Positions 31,590 to 40,533 of a DNA stretch of 64,000 bases are shown here, one piece after another; positions within the stretch are counted from its first letter, which is position 1, and every line of letters starts with the position of its first letter. Origin of the DNA: RFPW01 sp040401595. Lineage in GTDB: Bacteria > Pseudomonadota > Gammaproteobacteria > Burkholderiales > Burkholderiaceae_E. The notes beneath the pieces were generated by a model. That model saw only the letters and a list, made by a program, of their open reading frames with translations. It did no database searches and had not been told where the DNA came from. The translations under genes were made by a program, and so were the position numbers. Location of the stretch: contig JBBAOE010000011.1 in the NCBI GenBank assembly GCA_040401595.1, positions 55,350-119,349 of the forward strand, in the 5' to 3' direction.

Positions 31590-32804
31590 TTATTCATTCG
31601 GCTGGGCCTGCCCGCGCGCGGGCTTGGGCCGACGCCCGATCACGATGGGCAGGTCGACTTCGCGCCCTTCCCGAACAAATCGCAATTTCGCCGTGCGTCC
31701 GGGTTCGAGTTGTGAGATCAGGTTGAGCATCGACGGGGTGTCCTTCACCGCTCGCCCCTCGACCGAAATCAGGACGTCCCCCGCCTTGACACCCGCCTTG
31801 TCGGCTGGGCCGCCCCGGACCAGTCCGGCAATGATCGCCCCCTCCCGGCTCGGTATCCGGAAAGCCTCCGCAATCTCGGGGGTCAGATCCTGAGGCTCGA
31901 CGCCGATATATCCGCGCACCACTCCGCCCTGCTTGACAATCGAGTCCACCACTAAGCGTGCCGTTGTCACCGGGATCGCAAAACCGATGCCCATGGAACC
32001 GCCCGAGCGCGAGTAAATGGCCGTGTTGATGCCAAGCAACCGCCCCCGACTATCAACGAGCGCGCCCCCGGAATTCCCGGGATTGATTGCGGCGTCGGTC
32101 TGAATGAAATTCTCAAACGTGTTGATCCCCAGATGCGTCCGACCGAGCGCCGAAACGATCCCCATCGTGACCGTGGTACCGACCCCGAATGGATTGCCAA
32201 TCGCGAGCACGACATCCCCAACCTGCACCCGGTCGAGTTCCCCAAAGCTGAGGGTTGGCAGGTCCTTCAAGCCCACCCGCAACACCGCCAGATCGGTCTC
32301 AGGGTCGCTACCCACGACGGTCGCTTTGGCTCGTCGGCCATCGGCAAGCGCGACCTCGATTTCATCAGCCGCCTCGACCACATGATGGTTGGTGAGCACC
32401 AAGCCGTCGGCCGCCACGATGACTCCCGAACCCAGGCTCGAAACGGGGCGGCGCGAAGGCCCCGTTTCGCCAAAAAACCGACGAAATGTCGGATCATTCA
32501 GTAACGGATGATTGGGAACCCGCGCCTCTTTGGTCGTATAAATATTGACCACGGCGGGGATAGCCGCCCGAGCGGCCTCGCCATAGGACAGAAAGGGCAC
32601 AGCGCCCGACCCGCCCGTTACCATAGCCCCGCCGGGATCCGCCCCGCCGCTGGCGGGCTGGGTCCCAGCAGCGGCGCCGGCGTCGATGCCCCCCATCGAA
32701 AGTTTGCGCGGCAGCCATTCAGGCCGCAAAGTGGCGATTACAAAGACAACTGCCAGCGCCACCGTCACGGTTTGCGCAAAAGTCATCCACAATCGCTTGA
32801 GCAT
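31590..32804 (-). CDS. S1C (HtrA/DegS-type) serine protease with one PDZ domain
   Basis: 404-residue periplasmic protease anchored by one N-terminal helix (KRLWMTFAQTVTVALAVVFVIATL). Catalytic triad in NHHVVEAADEIEV (His), DPETDLAVLRV (Asp) and AAINPGNSGGALVDSRGR (Ser). One C-terminal PDZ domain (GVEPQDLTPEIAEAFRI; GDVLISVEGRAVKDTPSMLN). By architecture it is DegS-like: envelope stress sensing or quality control. ATG 32804 gives the N-terminus typical of this family and overlaps, on the opposite strand, possible start codons of the Nif3-like gene. Confidence 0.93.
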   Translation of the reverse strand: MLKRLWMTFAQTVTVALAVVFVIATLRPEWLPRKLSMGGIDAGAAAGTQPASGGADPGGAMVTGGSGAVPFLSYGEAARAAIPAVVNIYTTKEARVPNHPLLNDPTFRRFFGETGPSRRPVSSLGSGVIVAADGLVLTNHHVVEAADEIEVALADGRRAKATVVGSDPETDLAVLRVGLKDLPTLSFGELDRVQVGDVVLAIGNPFGVGTTVTMGIVSALGRTHLGINTFENFIQTDAAINPGNSGGALVDSRGRLLGINTAIYSRSGGSMGIGFAIPVTTARLVVDSIVKQGGVVRGYIGVEPQDLTPEIAEAFRIPSREGAIIAGLVRGGPADKAGVKAGDVLISVEGRAVKDTPSMLNLISQLEPGRTAKLRFVREGREVDLPIVIGRRPKPARGQAQPNE

Positions 32805-32811
32805 GGTAATG

Positions 32812-33606
32812 ATGAATCCGATCGCGAAGAAGGCTTTGAGGCCAACAGTCCCACGAGAGGCACTGTCAGAGGCTTTGTCCGAACTGCTGGAAACGGAACG
32901 CTTTACAGATTATTGCCCGAACGGACTGCAGGTGGAAGGCAAAGCCGCCGTCGGACTGTTGGTCACAGGCGTCACCGCAAGTTTGGGGTTTCTTCAGGCT
33001 GCCATCGCGGCCGGTGCAGATGCCGTTCTGGTTCATCATGGTTGGTTCTGGCGCGCAGAAGATCCCAGGGTGGTGGGTACGAAGCGGTTGCGTCTGGCGG
33101 CCGTGCTCGGCGCCGAACTCAATTTGTACGGTTACCACCTCCCGCTCGATGCCCATCCGAGTCTTGGGAACAATGCGCAGCTGGCCCGCCTGCTCGCTTG
33201 GCCCCATCAGCCCGAGGTCATCACGCGCTTCGGTGAACACGGCTTGGGTTGGTGCGCCGACTTGCCCCATCCGACCCACGCGGCCGAACTCTGCCAGCTG
33301 TTGGAACGGACGTTGGAGCGGGCTCCCCTTGCGGTGGGCGCCCTCGAGCGCCCGATTCGGCGCCTCGCATGGTGCACGGGTGCCGCTCAATCGATGCTGG
33401 CTCAAGCCATTGCCGTCGGAGCCGATGCCTTCGTGAGCGGCGAGATCAGTGAGCCCACCGTGCATCTGGCGCGCGAGGCTGGAGTGGTCTACATTGCCGC
33501 GGGTCATCATGCGACCGAGCGCTGGGGGGTCCAGGCGGTGGGCGCGCGCATTGCCGGGCAGCTCGGCATCGAACACCGGTTCATCGACGACTGGAATCCG
33601 GTTTAA
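32812..33606 (+). CDS. Nif3-like dinuclear metal-centre protein
   Basis: About 264 residues of the Nif3/YbgI (GTP cyclohydrolase I type 2-like) family. Seen: FTDYCPNGLQVEGK, TGVTASLGFLQAAIAAGADAVLVHHGWFWR, NLYGYHLPLDAHPSLGNN, GADAFVSGEISEPTVHLAREAGVVYIAAGHHATERWGVQ; the His and Asp residues form the dinuclear site. Biochemical role unknown. The start is uncertain: ATG codons at 32803, 32809 and 32812 are all in frame without a clear ribosome-binding site, and a TTG at 32836 is also possible. Convergent with tatC. Confidence 0.88.
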   Translation: MNPIAKKALRPTVPREALSEALSELLETERFTDYCPNGLQVEGKAAVGLLVTGVTASLGFLQAAIAAGADAVLVHHGWFWRAEDPRVVGTKRLRLAAVLGAELNLYGYHLPLDAHPSLGNNAQLARLLAWPHQPEVITRFGEHGLGWCADLPHPTHAAELCQLLERTLERAPLAVGALERPIRRLAWCTGAAQSMLAQAIAVGADAFVSGEISEPTVHLAREAGVVYIAAGHHATERWGVQAVGARIAGQLGIEHRFIDDWNPV

Positions 33607-33612
33607 CGGGGT

Positions 33613-34455
33613 TCAGGATGCCTCGTCAGCCTGTGCTTCCGGCGAACGGGATCGCGCACGCACGAACCCGGCGAGCCAGATTCCGAGTTCATAAAGGAAA
33701 CAAAGTGGCACGGCCAGCATGAACTGCGACAGGGGGTCGGGCGGGGTCAAGACCGCTGCCACGACAAAGGCGCCGACGATCACGTAGCGGCGAGCCTCTC
33801 GAAGTTGCTGGGTCGTGACCATGCCCAGTTTGACCAGAAGCATCTCGACCACCGGCACCTCGAACGTCAGACCGAAGCCGAAGAAGATCGCGAGGGTGAA
33901 ATCCCAGTACTTCTGGATGTCCTGCATCGTATCGGCGCCGGTCTGCGCATTGAAGGCGAAGAAAAACCGATAGGCAGCGGGCAGAACAAAGAGGTAGGCG
34001 AAACTCACTCCAACCAGTAGAAAAAATACGCTGGAGATGATCAATGGGACGGCGAAGCGCTTTTCGTGCTCATAGAGGCCGGGCGACACAAAGGCCCAGG
34101 CCTGATAGAGCACCCAGGGCAGACTGGCCAGAACGGCAACCAGAAACGAGACCTTCATCAGGGTAAAAAAGGTCCCCGACGAATCCGTAATCACCATGCG
34201 CGCGCCCGCTGGCATCGCATCCTGCAATGGCTGGGCCAGGAAGTGCATGATCTCGCCGGCGTAGAAGAAGCTCAGGCCAAACACCATCACGACCACGATC
34301 AGCGATTTAACGACCCGATCGCGCAGTTCGACCAGATGCGATACAAAGCTCTCTTCCGGCGCCGATCCGGCCGAATCACTGCCATCGACCGCAGTCGTCA
34401 CGGCCTGACCGGGCGCCCCATCCGAGCCAGTGCGTTTGAGAAATTTGAACACCAT
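33613..34455 (-). CDS. tatC: Sec-independent protein translocase TatC
   Basis: 280-residue six-helix membrane protein that recognises twin-arginine signals. Seen: SFVSHLVELRDRVVKSLIVVVM, PQAFVSPGLYEHEK-type loop (AWAFVSPGLYEHEKRFAVPL), FGFGLTFEVPVVEMLLVKLGMV, and RRYVIVGAFVVAAVLTPPDPLSQ. The start overlaps the tatB stop by one base (TGATG). Last gene of the long leftward run. Confidence 0.97.
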   Translation of the reverse strand: MVFKFLKRTGSDGAPGQAVTTAVDGSDSAGSAPEESFVSHLVELRDRVVKSLIVVVMVFGLSFFYAGEIMHFLAQPLQDAMPAGARMVITDSSGTFFTLMKVSFLVAVLASLPWVLYQAWAFVSPGLYEHEKRFAVPLIISSVFFLLVGVSFAYLFVLPAAYRFFFAFNAQTGADTMQDIQKYWDFTLAIFFGFGLTFEVPVVEMLLVKLGMVTTQQLREARRYVIVGAFVVAAVLTPPDPLSQFMLAVPLCFLYELGIWLAGFVRARSRSPEAQADEAS

Positions 34456-34898
34456 CAGCGCACCAGCCTGCGTTTGGGTCGTATGGCACCAATACGGCGT
34501 TCGCGTTCGATCCGACGTTCCCGAATGCGGTCACGCGAGCGGCGGATCGCATACACGCGGTCCCAATCGGTCAGGTGCGTCGTCGGTGGCTCGGTCAACT
34601 CGGTGCTGGCTTCCACTTCAGCGCGCAGCTCCGAGACCTGGCTTTGCATCTCGGAGACCGATTTCTGCACCGAGGACTGGAGTTCGCGGGCGGCCCCCTG
34701 CATTTCCTGCTGGATCCGACGCAGTTCTTCGAGTTCGACCTGACGCGAAATGTCGTTCTTGACATCCGCAACATAGCGCTGCAACTTGCCGATCCATTCG
34801 CCGGCCTGACGTGCGACCCGGGGCAATCGCTCAGGCCCGAGGACAACGAGGGCGACCACAGCGATCACCATCATCTCCGAAAAACCAATATCAAACAT
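34455..34898 (-). CDS. tatB: Sec-independent protein translocase TatB
   Basis: 147 residues. N-terminal single helix with the conserved Glu and Gly-Pro (MFDIGFSEMMVIAVVALVVLGPERLP), then an amphipathic helix and a long charged coiled-coil region (ISRQVELEELRRIQQEMQGAARELQSS). The C-terminal tail is unusually Arg-rich (RRSRDRIRERRIERERRIG). Confidence 0.95.
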   Translation of the reverse strand: MFDIGFSEMMVIAVVALVVLGPERLPRVARQAGEWIGKLQRYVADVKNDISRQVELEELRRIQQEMQGAARELQSSVQKSVSEMQSQVSELRAEVEASTELTEPPTTHLTDWDRVYAIRRSRDRIRERRIERERRIGAIRPKRRLVR

Positions 34899-34954
34899 GT
34901 CGTTGGCGCCCCTCGCGCCCGATACGCAGATGGATCAATCAGCGGATCAGAGAC

Positions 34955-35266
34955 TCAGGAGCGACGCTCCCGGGCATCAACGTCGATGGTCCGCGCAGCA
35001 TCATGGGTCGACGAGGGGGACTGAAACGCCGAGCCCGAAGCGGCCGCTGGCGAACCCGACGATTGGGCACTTGAACTCGATCCTGCCGGCCCCGGACCAC
35101 CGACCTGCTCGGTTGGCTTGTCAGCGGTAGCTTCCTTCATGCCTTCCTTGAAACCCTTGACCGCACCGCCGAGGTCACTGCCCAGATTACGCAGCTTCTT
35201 CGTTCCAAATACCAGCAATATGATCGCAAGTACGATCAACCAGTGCCAAATACTAAAAGATCCCAT
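34955..35266 (-). CDS. tatA: Sec-independent protein translocase TatA
   Basis: 103 residues. N-terminal helix SIWHWLIVLAIILLVFGTKKLRNLG with the F-G-T-K-K hinge, amphipathic helix GGAVKGFKEGMKE, and a Ser/Ala/Gly-rich disordered tail longer than usual. 14 bases after hinT; 56 bases before tatB. Confidence 0.95.
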   Translation of the reverse strand: MGSFSIWHWLIVLAIILLVFGTKKLRNLGSDLGGAVKGFKEGMKEATADKPTEQVGGPGPAGSSSSAQSSGSPAAASGSAFQSPSSTHDAARTIDVDARERRS

Positions 35267-35280
35267 ATGCGTATCCTCGC

Positions 35281-35637
35281 TCAGTGCCGGTTCATGCCCG
35301 AGCCGAGCGGCTCCGTTCCGCCAAGCAGGTGAATATGGAGATGATACACCTCCTGTCTGCCCACTCGTCCGTTGTTGACCACCAGCCGGAACCCATCGGG
35401 CGAGCCCATTTCTCGGGCGATTTTTCCAGCCGTGGTCATCATCCGGCCCAGCACCTCGGCATGGGTTTGGTCAGCGTCATAGAGATTCTCCAGATGACGC
35501 TTGGGGATCATCAGCAGGTGCAGCTGCGCCTGGGGGTGGATGTCGTGAAAGACCAGCAGGTCGTCATCTTCAAAGACCTTGTTGGCCGGAATTTCACCCG
35601 CAACGATTTTGCAGAAAATGCATGGGGTCAGGCTCAT
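35281..35637 (-). CDS. hinT: HinT-like histidine-triad nucleotide-binding protein
   Basis: 118-residue HIT protein. Seen: CIFCKIVAGEIPANKVFEDDDLLVFHDIHPQAQLH and the triad YHLHIHLLGG. Purine nucleoside phosphoramidase by family. ATG 35637 overlaps the hisE stop by one base (TGATG); a GTG just upstream is in frame. Confidence 0.95.
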   Translation of the reverse strand: MSLTPCIFCKIVAGEIPANKVFEDDDLLVFHDIHPQAQLHLLMIPKRHLENLYDADQTHAEVLGRMMTTAGKIAREMGSPDGFRLVVNNGRVGRQEVYHLHIHLLGGTEPLGSGMNRH

Positions 35638-35987
35638 CACACGGTTCCTTCATCAACTTCACGTTCGAGGCGTTTGCGCAGCGCCTTTTCCTCGATACCG
35701 GACAAACCCTCGCGACGGTCGAGTTCTGCCAGTACGGCGCCGGGATGCAGGTTCTGATGGGCCAGCATCACCAGACAATGAAACCAGAGGTCAGCGCATT
35801 CGGCAACGATGCGCTCGGGCACGCCGTCCTTGGCCGCCAGAACGACCTCGGTCGCCTCTTCGCCGATCTTCTTCAAAATCGCATCCCCACCCCGATGCAA
35901 CAGTCGCGCAACATAGGATTTGTCCGGATCAGCCCCGCGACGTGACTCGATCGTCGCCGCCAGCCGGGCCAGAATCTCTTCGCTCAT
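35637..35987 (-). CDS. hisE: Phosphoribosyl-ATP diphosphatase
   Basis: 116 residues, second step of histidine synthesis (PR-ATP to PR-AMP + PPi). Seen: LARLAATIESRRGADPDKSYVARLLHRG, then DAILKKIGEEATEVVLAAKDG with the metal-binding EEATE, and ADLWFHCLVMLAHQ. Separate from HisI, as usual in betaproteobacteria. Confidence 0.96.
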   Translation of the reverse strand: MSEEILARLAATIESRRGADPDKSYVARLLHRGGDAILKKIGEEATEVVLAAKDGVPERIVAECADLWFHCLVMLAHQNLHPGAVLAELDRREGLSGIEEKALRKRLEREVDEGTV

Positions 35988-36000
35988 AAGGTCTCCGTCT

Positions 36001-36528
36001 TCAGCGGTAGATGGTTTCGGGATCGACCAGGGGCGTCTCGGTCACCCGCCAATGCCCGTCCTCAAGGCGCCGATAAAAACAGCGCCGTCGACCGGTATGA
36101 CAGGCCACGCCACCCGTCTGCTCGACTTCGAGCAGGATCACGTCAGCGTCGCAATCGATCCTCAGGCCCAGCACCATCTGCGTGTGACCGCTCTCCTCGC
36201 CTTTGCGCCAGAGCCGTTTGCGCGAGCGCGACCAATAGACCGCGCGGCCGGTCGCAACGGTCTCGGCGAGCGATTCCCGATTCATCCAGGCAACCATCAG
36301 GATGTCGCCCTGGTGAGCGTCCTGGGCAATCGCTGGAATCAGGCCCTGGGCATCGAACTGAACCGCGTCGAGCCACGTTCCAATGGAATGTCCGATGGAC
36401 TGTTCGATGGACTGCCCGCTCCCCTGCGCTGCACCCGACTCAAACGCCGCATCCGACGCTGCGTGGGCCGATTCGAGGCCCGCGCTGGGATCTGCACCCC
36501 GCGAACCTGACTCAGGCGTGCCCGTCAC
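36001..36528 (-). CDS. hisI: Phosphoribosyl-AMP cyclohydrolase with N-terminal extension
   Basis: 175 residues; third step of histidine synthesis. The core begins near residue 50: WLDAVQFDAQGLIPAIAQDAHQGDILMVAWMNRES, with metal-binding DCDADV and Zn cysteines in GGVACHTGRRRCFYR. Typical HisI proteins start at that point. Here a ~50-residue Ser/Gly/Gln-rich head precedes it, including GQSIEQSIGHSIG encoded by 12-base repeats. No in-frame ATG exists near the core; the GTG at 36528 overlaps the hisF stop. Active-site residues all look intact. Confidence 0.93.
   Translation of the reverse strand: MTGTPESGSRGADPSAGLESAHAASDAAFESGAAQGSGQSIEQSIGHSIGTWLDAVQFDAQGLIPAIAQDAHQGDILMVAWMNRESLAETVATGRAVYWSRSRKRLWRKGEESGHTQMVLGLRIDCDADVILLEVEQTGGVACHTGRRRCFYRRLEDGHWRVTETPLVDPETIYR
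36384..36419 (-). repeat. 12-bp tandem repeat, three units, in the hisI head
   Basis: TGGAATGTCCGA, TGGACTGTTCGA, TGGACTGCCCGC in direct succession (plus strand); encodes the QSIE/QSIG/HSIG repeats of the HisI extension. Confidence 0.85.
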
Positions 36529-37283
36529 AGCCGCACCGCAATACCGCGAGCGGCCATCAGAGCCTTGGCCTCGCCCACGGTATGGTCACCAAAATGGAAA
36601 ATGCTGGCCGCGAGCACTGCGTCGGCAGCACCGGTCGTCACGCCTTCAACGAGATGTTCCAGCGTTCCAACTCCGCCGGAGGCGATAACAGGCACCGGAA
36701 CGGCATCGGCCACCGCGCGGGTCAGCGCCAGATCAAACCCGGACCGGGTACCGTCCCGATCCATGCTGGTCAGCAGGATTTCGCCGGCTCCCCGACTGGC
36801 CGCTTCGATCGCCCATTGCACCGCATCCCGCCCGGTTCCCCGCCGACCGCCGTGGGTGTAGACCTGCCATCGCCCGGGCGCGTCCTCCCGTGCATCGATC
36901 GCCACCACGATGCATTGTGACCCATAGCGCCCGGCCGCTGCATTGATGAGATTCGGGTCCTGGAGTGCAGCCGTATTGACTGAAATCTTGTCAGCACCGG
37001 CATTGAGCAGACGCCGTACGTCCTCGACCCGGCGCACACCACCACCCACTGTGAGCGGGATGAACACTTCACTTGCGACCGCTTCGATCACCGACAGAAT
37101 CAGGTCACGATCGTCGCTTGAGGCCGTGATATCCAGAAATGTGAGCTCATCCGCACCCTGTGCATCGTAGCGACGGGCGATTTCGACAGGATCACCCGCA
37201 TCGCGCAATTCAACAAAGTTCACCCCCTTGACGACACGGCCAGCTGTGACATCGAGGCATGGAATAATGCGACGCGCTAGCAT
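36525..37283 (-). CDS. hisF: Imidazole glycerol phosphate synthase, cyclase subunit
   Basis: 252-residue TIM barrel. Catalytic Asp residues in IPCLDVTAGRVVKGVNF (near residue 11) and in VVAIDAREDAPG (near 130). Also seen: TVGGGVRRVEDVRRLLNAGADKISVN and ILLTSMDRDGTRSGFDL. Uses ammonia from HisH to make IGP and AICAR. Confidence 0.97.
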   Translation of the reverse strand: MLARRIIPCLDVTAGRVVKGVNFVELRDAGDPVEIARRYDAQGADELTFLDITASSDDRDLILSVIEAVASEVFIPLTVGGGVRRVEDVRRLLNAGADKISVNTAALQDPNLINAAAGRYGSQCIVVAIDAREDAPGRWQVYTHGGRRGTGRDAVQWAIEAASRGAGEILLTSMDRDGTRSGFDLALTRAVADAVPVPVIASGGVGTLEHLVEGVTTGAADAVLAASIFHFGDHTVGEAKALMAARGIAVRL

Positions 37284-37307
37284 CCTGTTCAGTCACCGGA
37301 CACCGGG

Positions 37308-38063
37308 TCAGAGCCCGGCGTCATGCCCGGTTAGGCGGTCTGCTCGCGCCTGGGCCTCGCTCAGCACCAAGGCACCCTCGTAGAGTGCGCGCCCCAGGAT
37401 GGCGCCGGCCACCCCTTCCACTTCGACCGCACACAAGGCATCGATATCGTCGAGCGTCGATACGCCACCGGAAGCAATCACCGGAATCTTGACCGCCTGT
37501 GCGAGCCGCACGGTCGCTTCAACGTTGACGCCCTGCATCATCCCATCGCGCCCAATATCGGTATAGACGATGGCTTCGGCACCGATATCCTGATACTTAC
37601 GGGCGAGGTCGATCACATCATGACCGGTGAGCTTGCTCCAGCCGTCCGTGGCCACCTTGCCGTCGCGGGCATCGAGCCCCACGATGATCTGACCCGGGAA
37701 TGCGCCGCAGGCATCGTGCAAAAAACCAGGATTTTTTACGGCTGCAGTCCCAATGATGATCCACTCCAGACCATCATCGAGATAGCGCTCGATGGTGTCG
37801 AGATCACGGATGCCACCGCCAAGCTGAATCGGGATCCGACGGCCCACAGCGGCGATGATCTCGCGCACCGCACCTTCATTCTTAGGGCGTCCCGCGACGG
37901 CACCGTTGAGGTCGACCAGGTGCAGACGGCGCGCACCCTGATCCACCCAATGGGCAGCCATGGCGCCGGGATCTTCCGAAAAAACAGTCGCATCTTGCAT
38001 GTCGCCCTGACGAAGACGCACACAGCGTCCATCTTTCAGATCGATTGCCGGTATCAGCAGCAT
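37308..38063 (-). CDS. hisA: ProFAR isomerase
   Basis: 251-residue TIM barrel, N'-[(5-phosphoribosyl)formimino]-AICAR ribonucleotide isomerase. Seen: LLIPAIDLKDGRCVRLRQGDM with catalytic Asp8, IQLGGGIRDLDTIERYLDDG, VGLDARDGKVATDGW, YTDIGRDGMMQGVN, IASGGVSTLDDI. Between hisH and hisF, standard order. Confidence 0.97.
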   Translation of the reverse strand: MLLIPAIDLKDGRCVRLRQGDMQDATVFSEDPGAMAAHWVDQGARRLHLVDLNGAVAGRPKNEGAVREIIAAVGRRIPIQLGGGIRDLDTIERYLDDGLEWIIIGTAAVKNPGFLHDACGAFPGQIIVGLDARDGKVATDGWSKLTGHDVIDLARKYQDIGAEAIVYTDIGRDGMMQGVNVEATVRLAQAVKIPVIASGGVSTLDDIDALCAVEVEGVAGAILGRALYEGALVLSEAQARADRLTGHDAGL

Positions 38064-38082
38064 GGGTCAGAACAGGTTAGTT

Positions 38083-38736
38083 TCAGGGGGACCAGGTTGC
38101 AAAGTTTGCATAGAGACGCAAACCCGCAGCCGCGCTTTTCTCAGGGTGAAACTGAGTGGCGAAGATGTTATCCCGCGCCACAGCACTGGTAAAGCCGACG
38201 CCATGATCGGAGCGGCCGACTTCAAGACTCGGGTCGGCGGGAGAGGCGTAAAAACTATGCACAAAATAAAACCGCTCGCCATCTGCAATCCCGTCCCACA
38301 AGGGATGCGGGCGGACCTGCTGAACTTCATTCCAGCCCATATGCGGGACTTTGAGCGCACGCCCCTGACCATCGCGTTGTCCAGCCGGGAAACGCACCAC
38401 AGCCCCCGCGAAGAGTCCGAGACCTGCGGTGCCGCCGTCGCCTGGAGTGCGCCCCTCTTCGCTGCGCTCAAACAACATCTGCTCGCCCACGCAAACGCCA
38501 AAGAGGGGACGCGATCGTGCGACTTCCAAGAGTGCGTCGAGCAGGCCCGCCTGCTGCAAATGTTGCATGCAATCGGGCATCGCGCCCTGTCCCGGGAACA
38601 CGACCCGATCGGCACTGGCCACCGTCGCGGCGTCTTGCGCGATCACGACCTGCTGGCGGGGTGCGACATGCTCGAGTGCCTTGGCAACGGAACGCAGGTT
38701 GCCCATTCCATAGTCGATCACGGCGATCCTGGCCAT
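38083..38736 (-). CDS. hisH: Imidazole glycerol phosphate synthase, glutamine amidotransferase subunit
   Basis: 217-residue class-I amidotransferase that supplies ammonia to HisF. Seen: IAVIDYGMGNLRSVAKAL, VVFPGQGAMPDCM, catalytic Cys in FGVCVGEQMLFERSEEG, VPHMGWNEVQ, FVHSFYA, and the His-Glu of TQFHPEKSAAAGL. Normal length. 30 bases after hisB. Confidence 0.97.
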   Translation of the reverse strand: MARIAVIDYGMGNLRSVAKALEHVAPRQQVVIAQDAATVASADRVVFPGQGAMPDCMQHLQQAGLLDALLEVARSRPLFGVCVGEQMLFERSEEGRTPGDGGTAGLGLFAGAVVRFPAGQRDGQGRALKVPHMGWNEVQQVRPHPLWDGIADGERFYFVHSFYASPADPSLEVGRSDHGVGFTSAVARDNIFATQFHPEKSAAAGLRLYANFATWSP

Positions 38737-38766
38737 CGGATTGGATGCTCTTGTTCGAGGGGCCGA

Positions 38767-39354
38767 TTACAGGCTGCCCTTGGTCGACGGGACGATATCG
38801 GCCGCACGCGGGTCAAGCTCGACCGCCATCCGCAGCGCCCGCCCGAACGCTTTGAACACGGTTTCGCACTGATGGTGGCAATTGACCCCGCGCAGGTTAT
38901 CGATATGCAGGGTGACACCGGCATGGTTCACAAAGCCGCGGAAAAACTCGATCAGCAAATCAACATCAAAGGTGCCCACAGCAGCGCGCGTGAACGGAAC
39001 ATGCCACTCCAGTCCGGGACGCCCCGACAGATCCACCACGACCCGTGACAGCGCCTCATCGAGTGGCACATAGGCATGGCCATAACGGCGCACGCCCCGC
39101 TTGTCTGCGACCGCACTGGCGAATGCCTGCCCCAGCGTGATGCCGACATCTTCAACCGTATGGTGGGCGTCGATCTCGAGATCACCCTGGGCCACGATAT
39201 CCAGATCAATCAGGCCATGACGCGCAATCTGGTCCAGCATGTGATCCAGAAACGGTACACCCGTCGCCAGAGATTTCTGGCCAGTGCCATCCAGGTTGAG
39301 GGCAACCCGAATTCGGGTTTCGGCGGTATTGCGGGTGACTTCAGCGGTTCGCAT
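38767..39354 (-). CDS. hisB: Imidazoleglycerol-phosphate dehydratase
   Basis: 195-residue monofunctional IGPD. Seen: the repeated metal-binding His motifs FLDHMLDQIARHG, DAHHTVEDVGI, NCHHQCETVFKAF, and the ending DPRAADIVPSTKGSL. No histidinol-phosphatase domain is fused, so that step must be encoded elsewhere. Confidence 0.97.
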   Translation of the reverse strand: MRTAEVTRNTAETRIRVALNLDGTGQKSLATGVPFLDHMLDQIARHGLIDLDIVAQGDLEIDAHHTVEDVGITLGQAFASAVADKRGVRRYGHAYVPLDEALSRVVVDLSGRPGLEWHVPFTRAAVGTFDVDLLIEFFRGFVNHAGVTLHIDNLRGVNCHHQCETVFKAFGRALRMAVELDPRAADIVPSTKGSL

Positions 39355-39375
39355 GGTGTTGGACGGGCTTGACGT

Positions 39376-40533
39376 TCAGGGATTGGCTGGCGCAGTCTGC
39401 GCGCCATCGAGGGCTGCGTGCAGGGCGTCCAGAAACGCGGCATTTTCCGGTGCTGTGCCGACGGTGACACGCAAACAGCCCGCGAGCAAGGGGTGGGCGC
39501 GCGAAACATCCTTGATCAGGACGCCACGGGCACGCAGCCCGGCCATCATGGGGGCGGGTTGTGCCACCCGGAACAGCAGAAAATTCGCCTCGGAAGGGAA
39601 TACCCGCTGCACGCCGTCGATTGCGCCCAGCGCCATCGCCAGGTCCGACCGATCCGAACGAATCTGCGCTGCCTGAGCATCCAGAACCGCACCCGCATGC
39701 GTCAGAATCCATTGGGCGGCTGCCTCGGTCAAGACATTGATGTTGTAGGGTGGGCGGACTTTGTCGAGTTCAGCGAGCACCTCGGGACGCCCTGCGACAT
39801 ACCCGAGTCTAACGCCCGCCAGACCGAGCTTGGAGAGGGTCTGCATCACCAGCAGATTCGGAAATTCCGCCAGACGCGGCATCCACGAATGATCGGTGAA
39901 CGGTCGATAGGCCTCATCGACCACCACAAATCCGGCTCCCGCCTCCTGCGCCACCCGCAAGATCGTCTCGATCGCCTGCGCCTCAAACGCGTTACCCGTT
40001 GGATTGTTCGGATGGGCGAGCCAGATCACAGACGGTCGATGGCGATGAATCGCCAGACAGAGGACATCGAGATCGAGCGAAAAGTCTTCCCGCAAGGGGA
40101 CACCGACAAAGGTGCAGCCCGCCAGTCGCGCAGAGGCTTCGTACATCACAAAACCGGGCAGAGGCGCGAGGATGACGGCTCCAGAACGGGCGACCGCGCT
40201 CGAAAGCATCGCAATGATCTCGTCCGAACCATTGCCCAGCAACAGATCAAACCCGGCCGGAACCCCCGCACGCGTCGCGAGCTGGGCTTTGAGCCCGGCC
40301 TGACCGGGCAGGGGGTAGCGGTTCAGCGCAACCGTTGCGAGATATTGGGCGAACTGCTCGCGCATCCCGTCTGGCAGGCTCGCCGGCAATGGGTAAGGAT
40401 TTTCCATCGCATCGAGCTTGACCAGACCTGCGGACGGGGCCACCACGTAGGTAGGCTGGGCCCGAATCTCCTCCCGCAATACGTTCAGGGGTGCGACCCA
40501 GTCGATCGCGGGCGCTGGCACTGGGACGGTCAT
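39376..40533 (-). CDS. hisC: Histidinol-phosphate aminotransferase
   Basis: 385-residue fold-type I PLP transaminase. Seen: KLDAMENPYPLP, GNGSDEIIAMLSSAVA, HPNNPTGNAFE, VVVDEAYRPF, and the Schiff-base Lys in MQTLSKLGLAGVRLGYVAG. The ATG overlaps the hisD stop by one base. Confidence 0.96.
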   Translation of the reverse strand: MTVPVPAPAIDWVAPLNVLREEIRAQPTYVVAPSAGLVKLDAMENPYPLPASLPDGMREQFAQYLATVALNRYPLPGQAGLKAQLATRAGVPAGFDLLLGNGSDEIIAMLSSAVARSGAVILAPLPGFVMYEASARLAGCTFVGVPLREDFSLDLDVLCLAIHRHRPSVIWLAHPNNPTGNAFEAQAIETILRVAQEAGAGFVVVDEAYRPFTDHSWMPRLAEFPNLLVMQTLSKLGLAGVRLGYVAGRPEVLAELDKVRPPYNINVLTEAAAQWILTHAGAVLDAQAAQIRSDRSDLAMALGAIDGVQRVFPSEANFLLFRVAQPAPMMAGLRARGVLIKDVSRAHPLLAGCLRVTVGTAPENAAFLDALHAALDGAQTAPANP

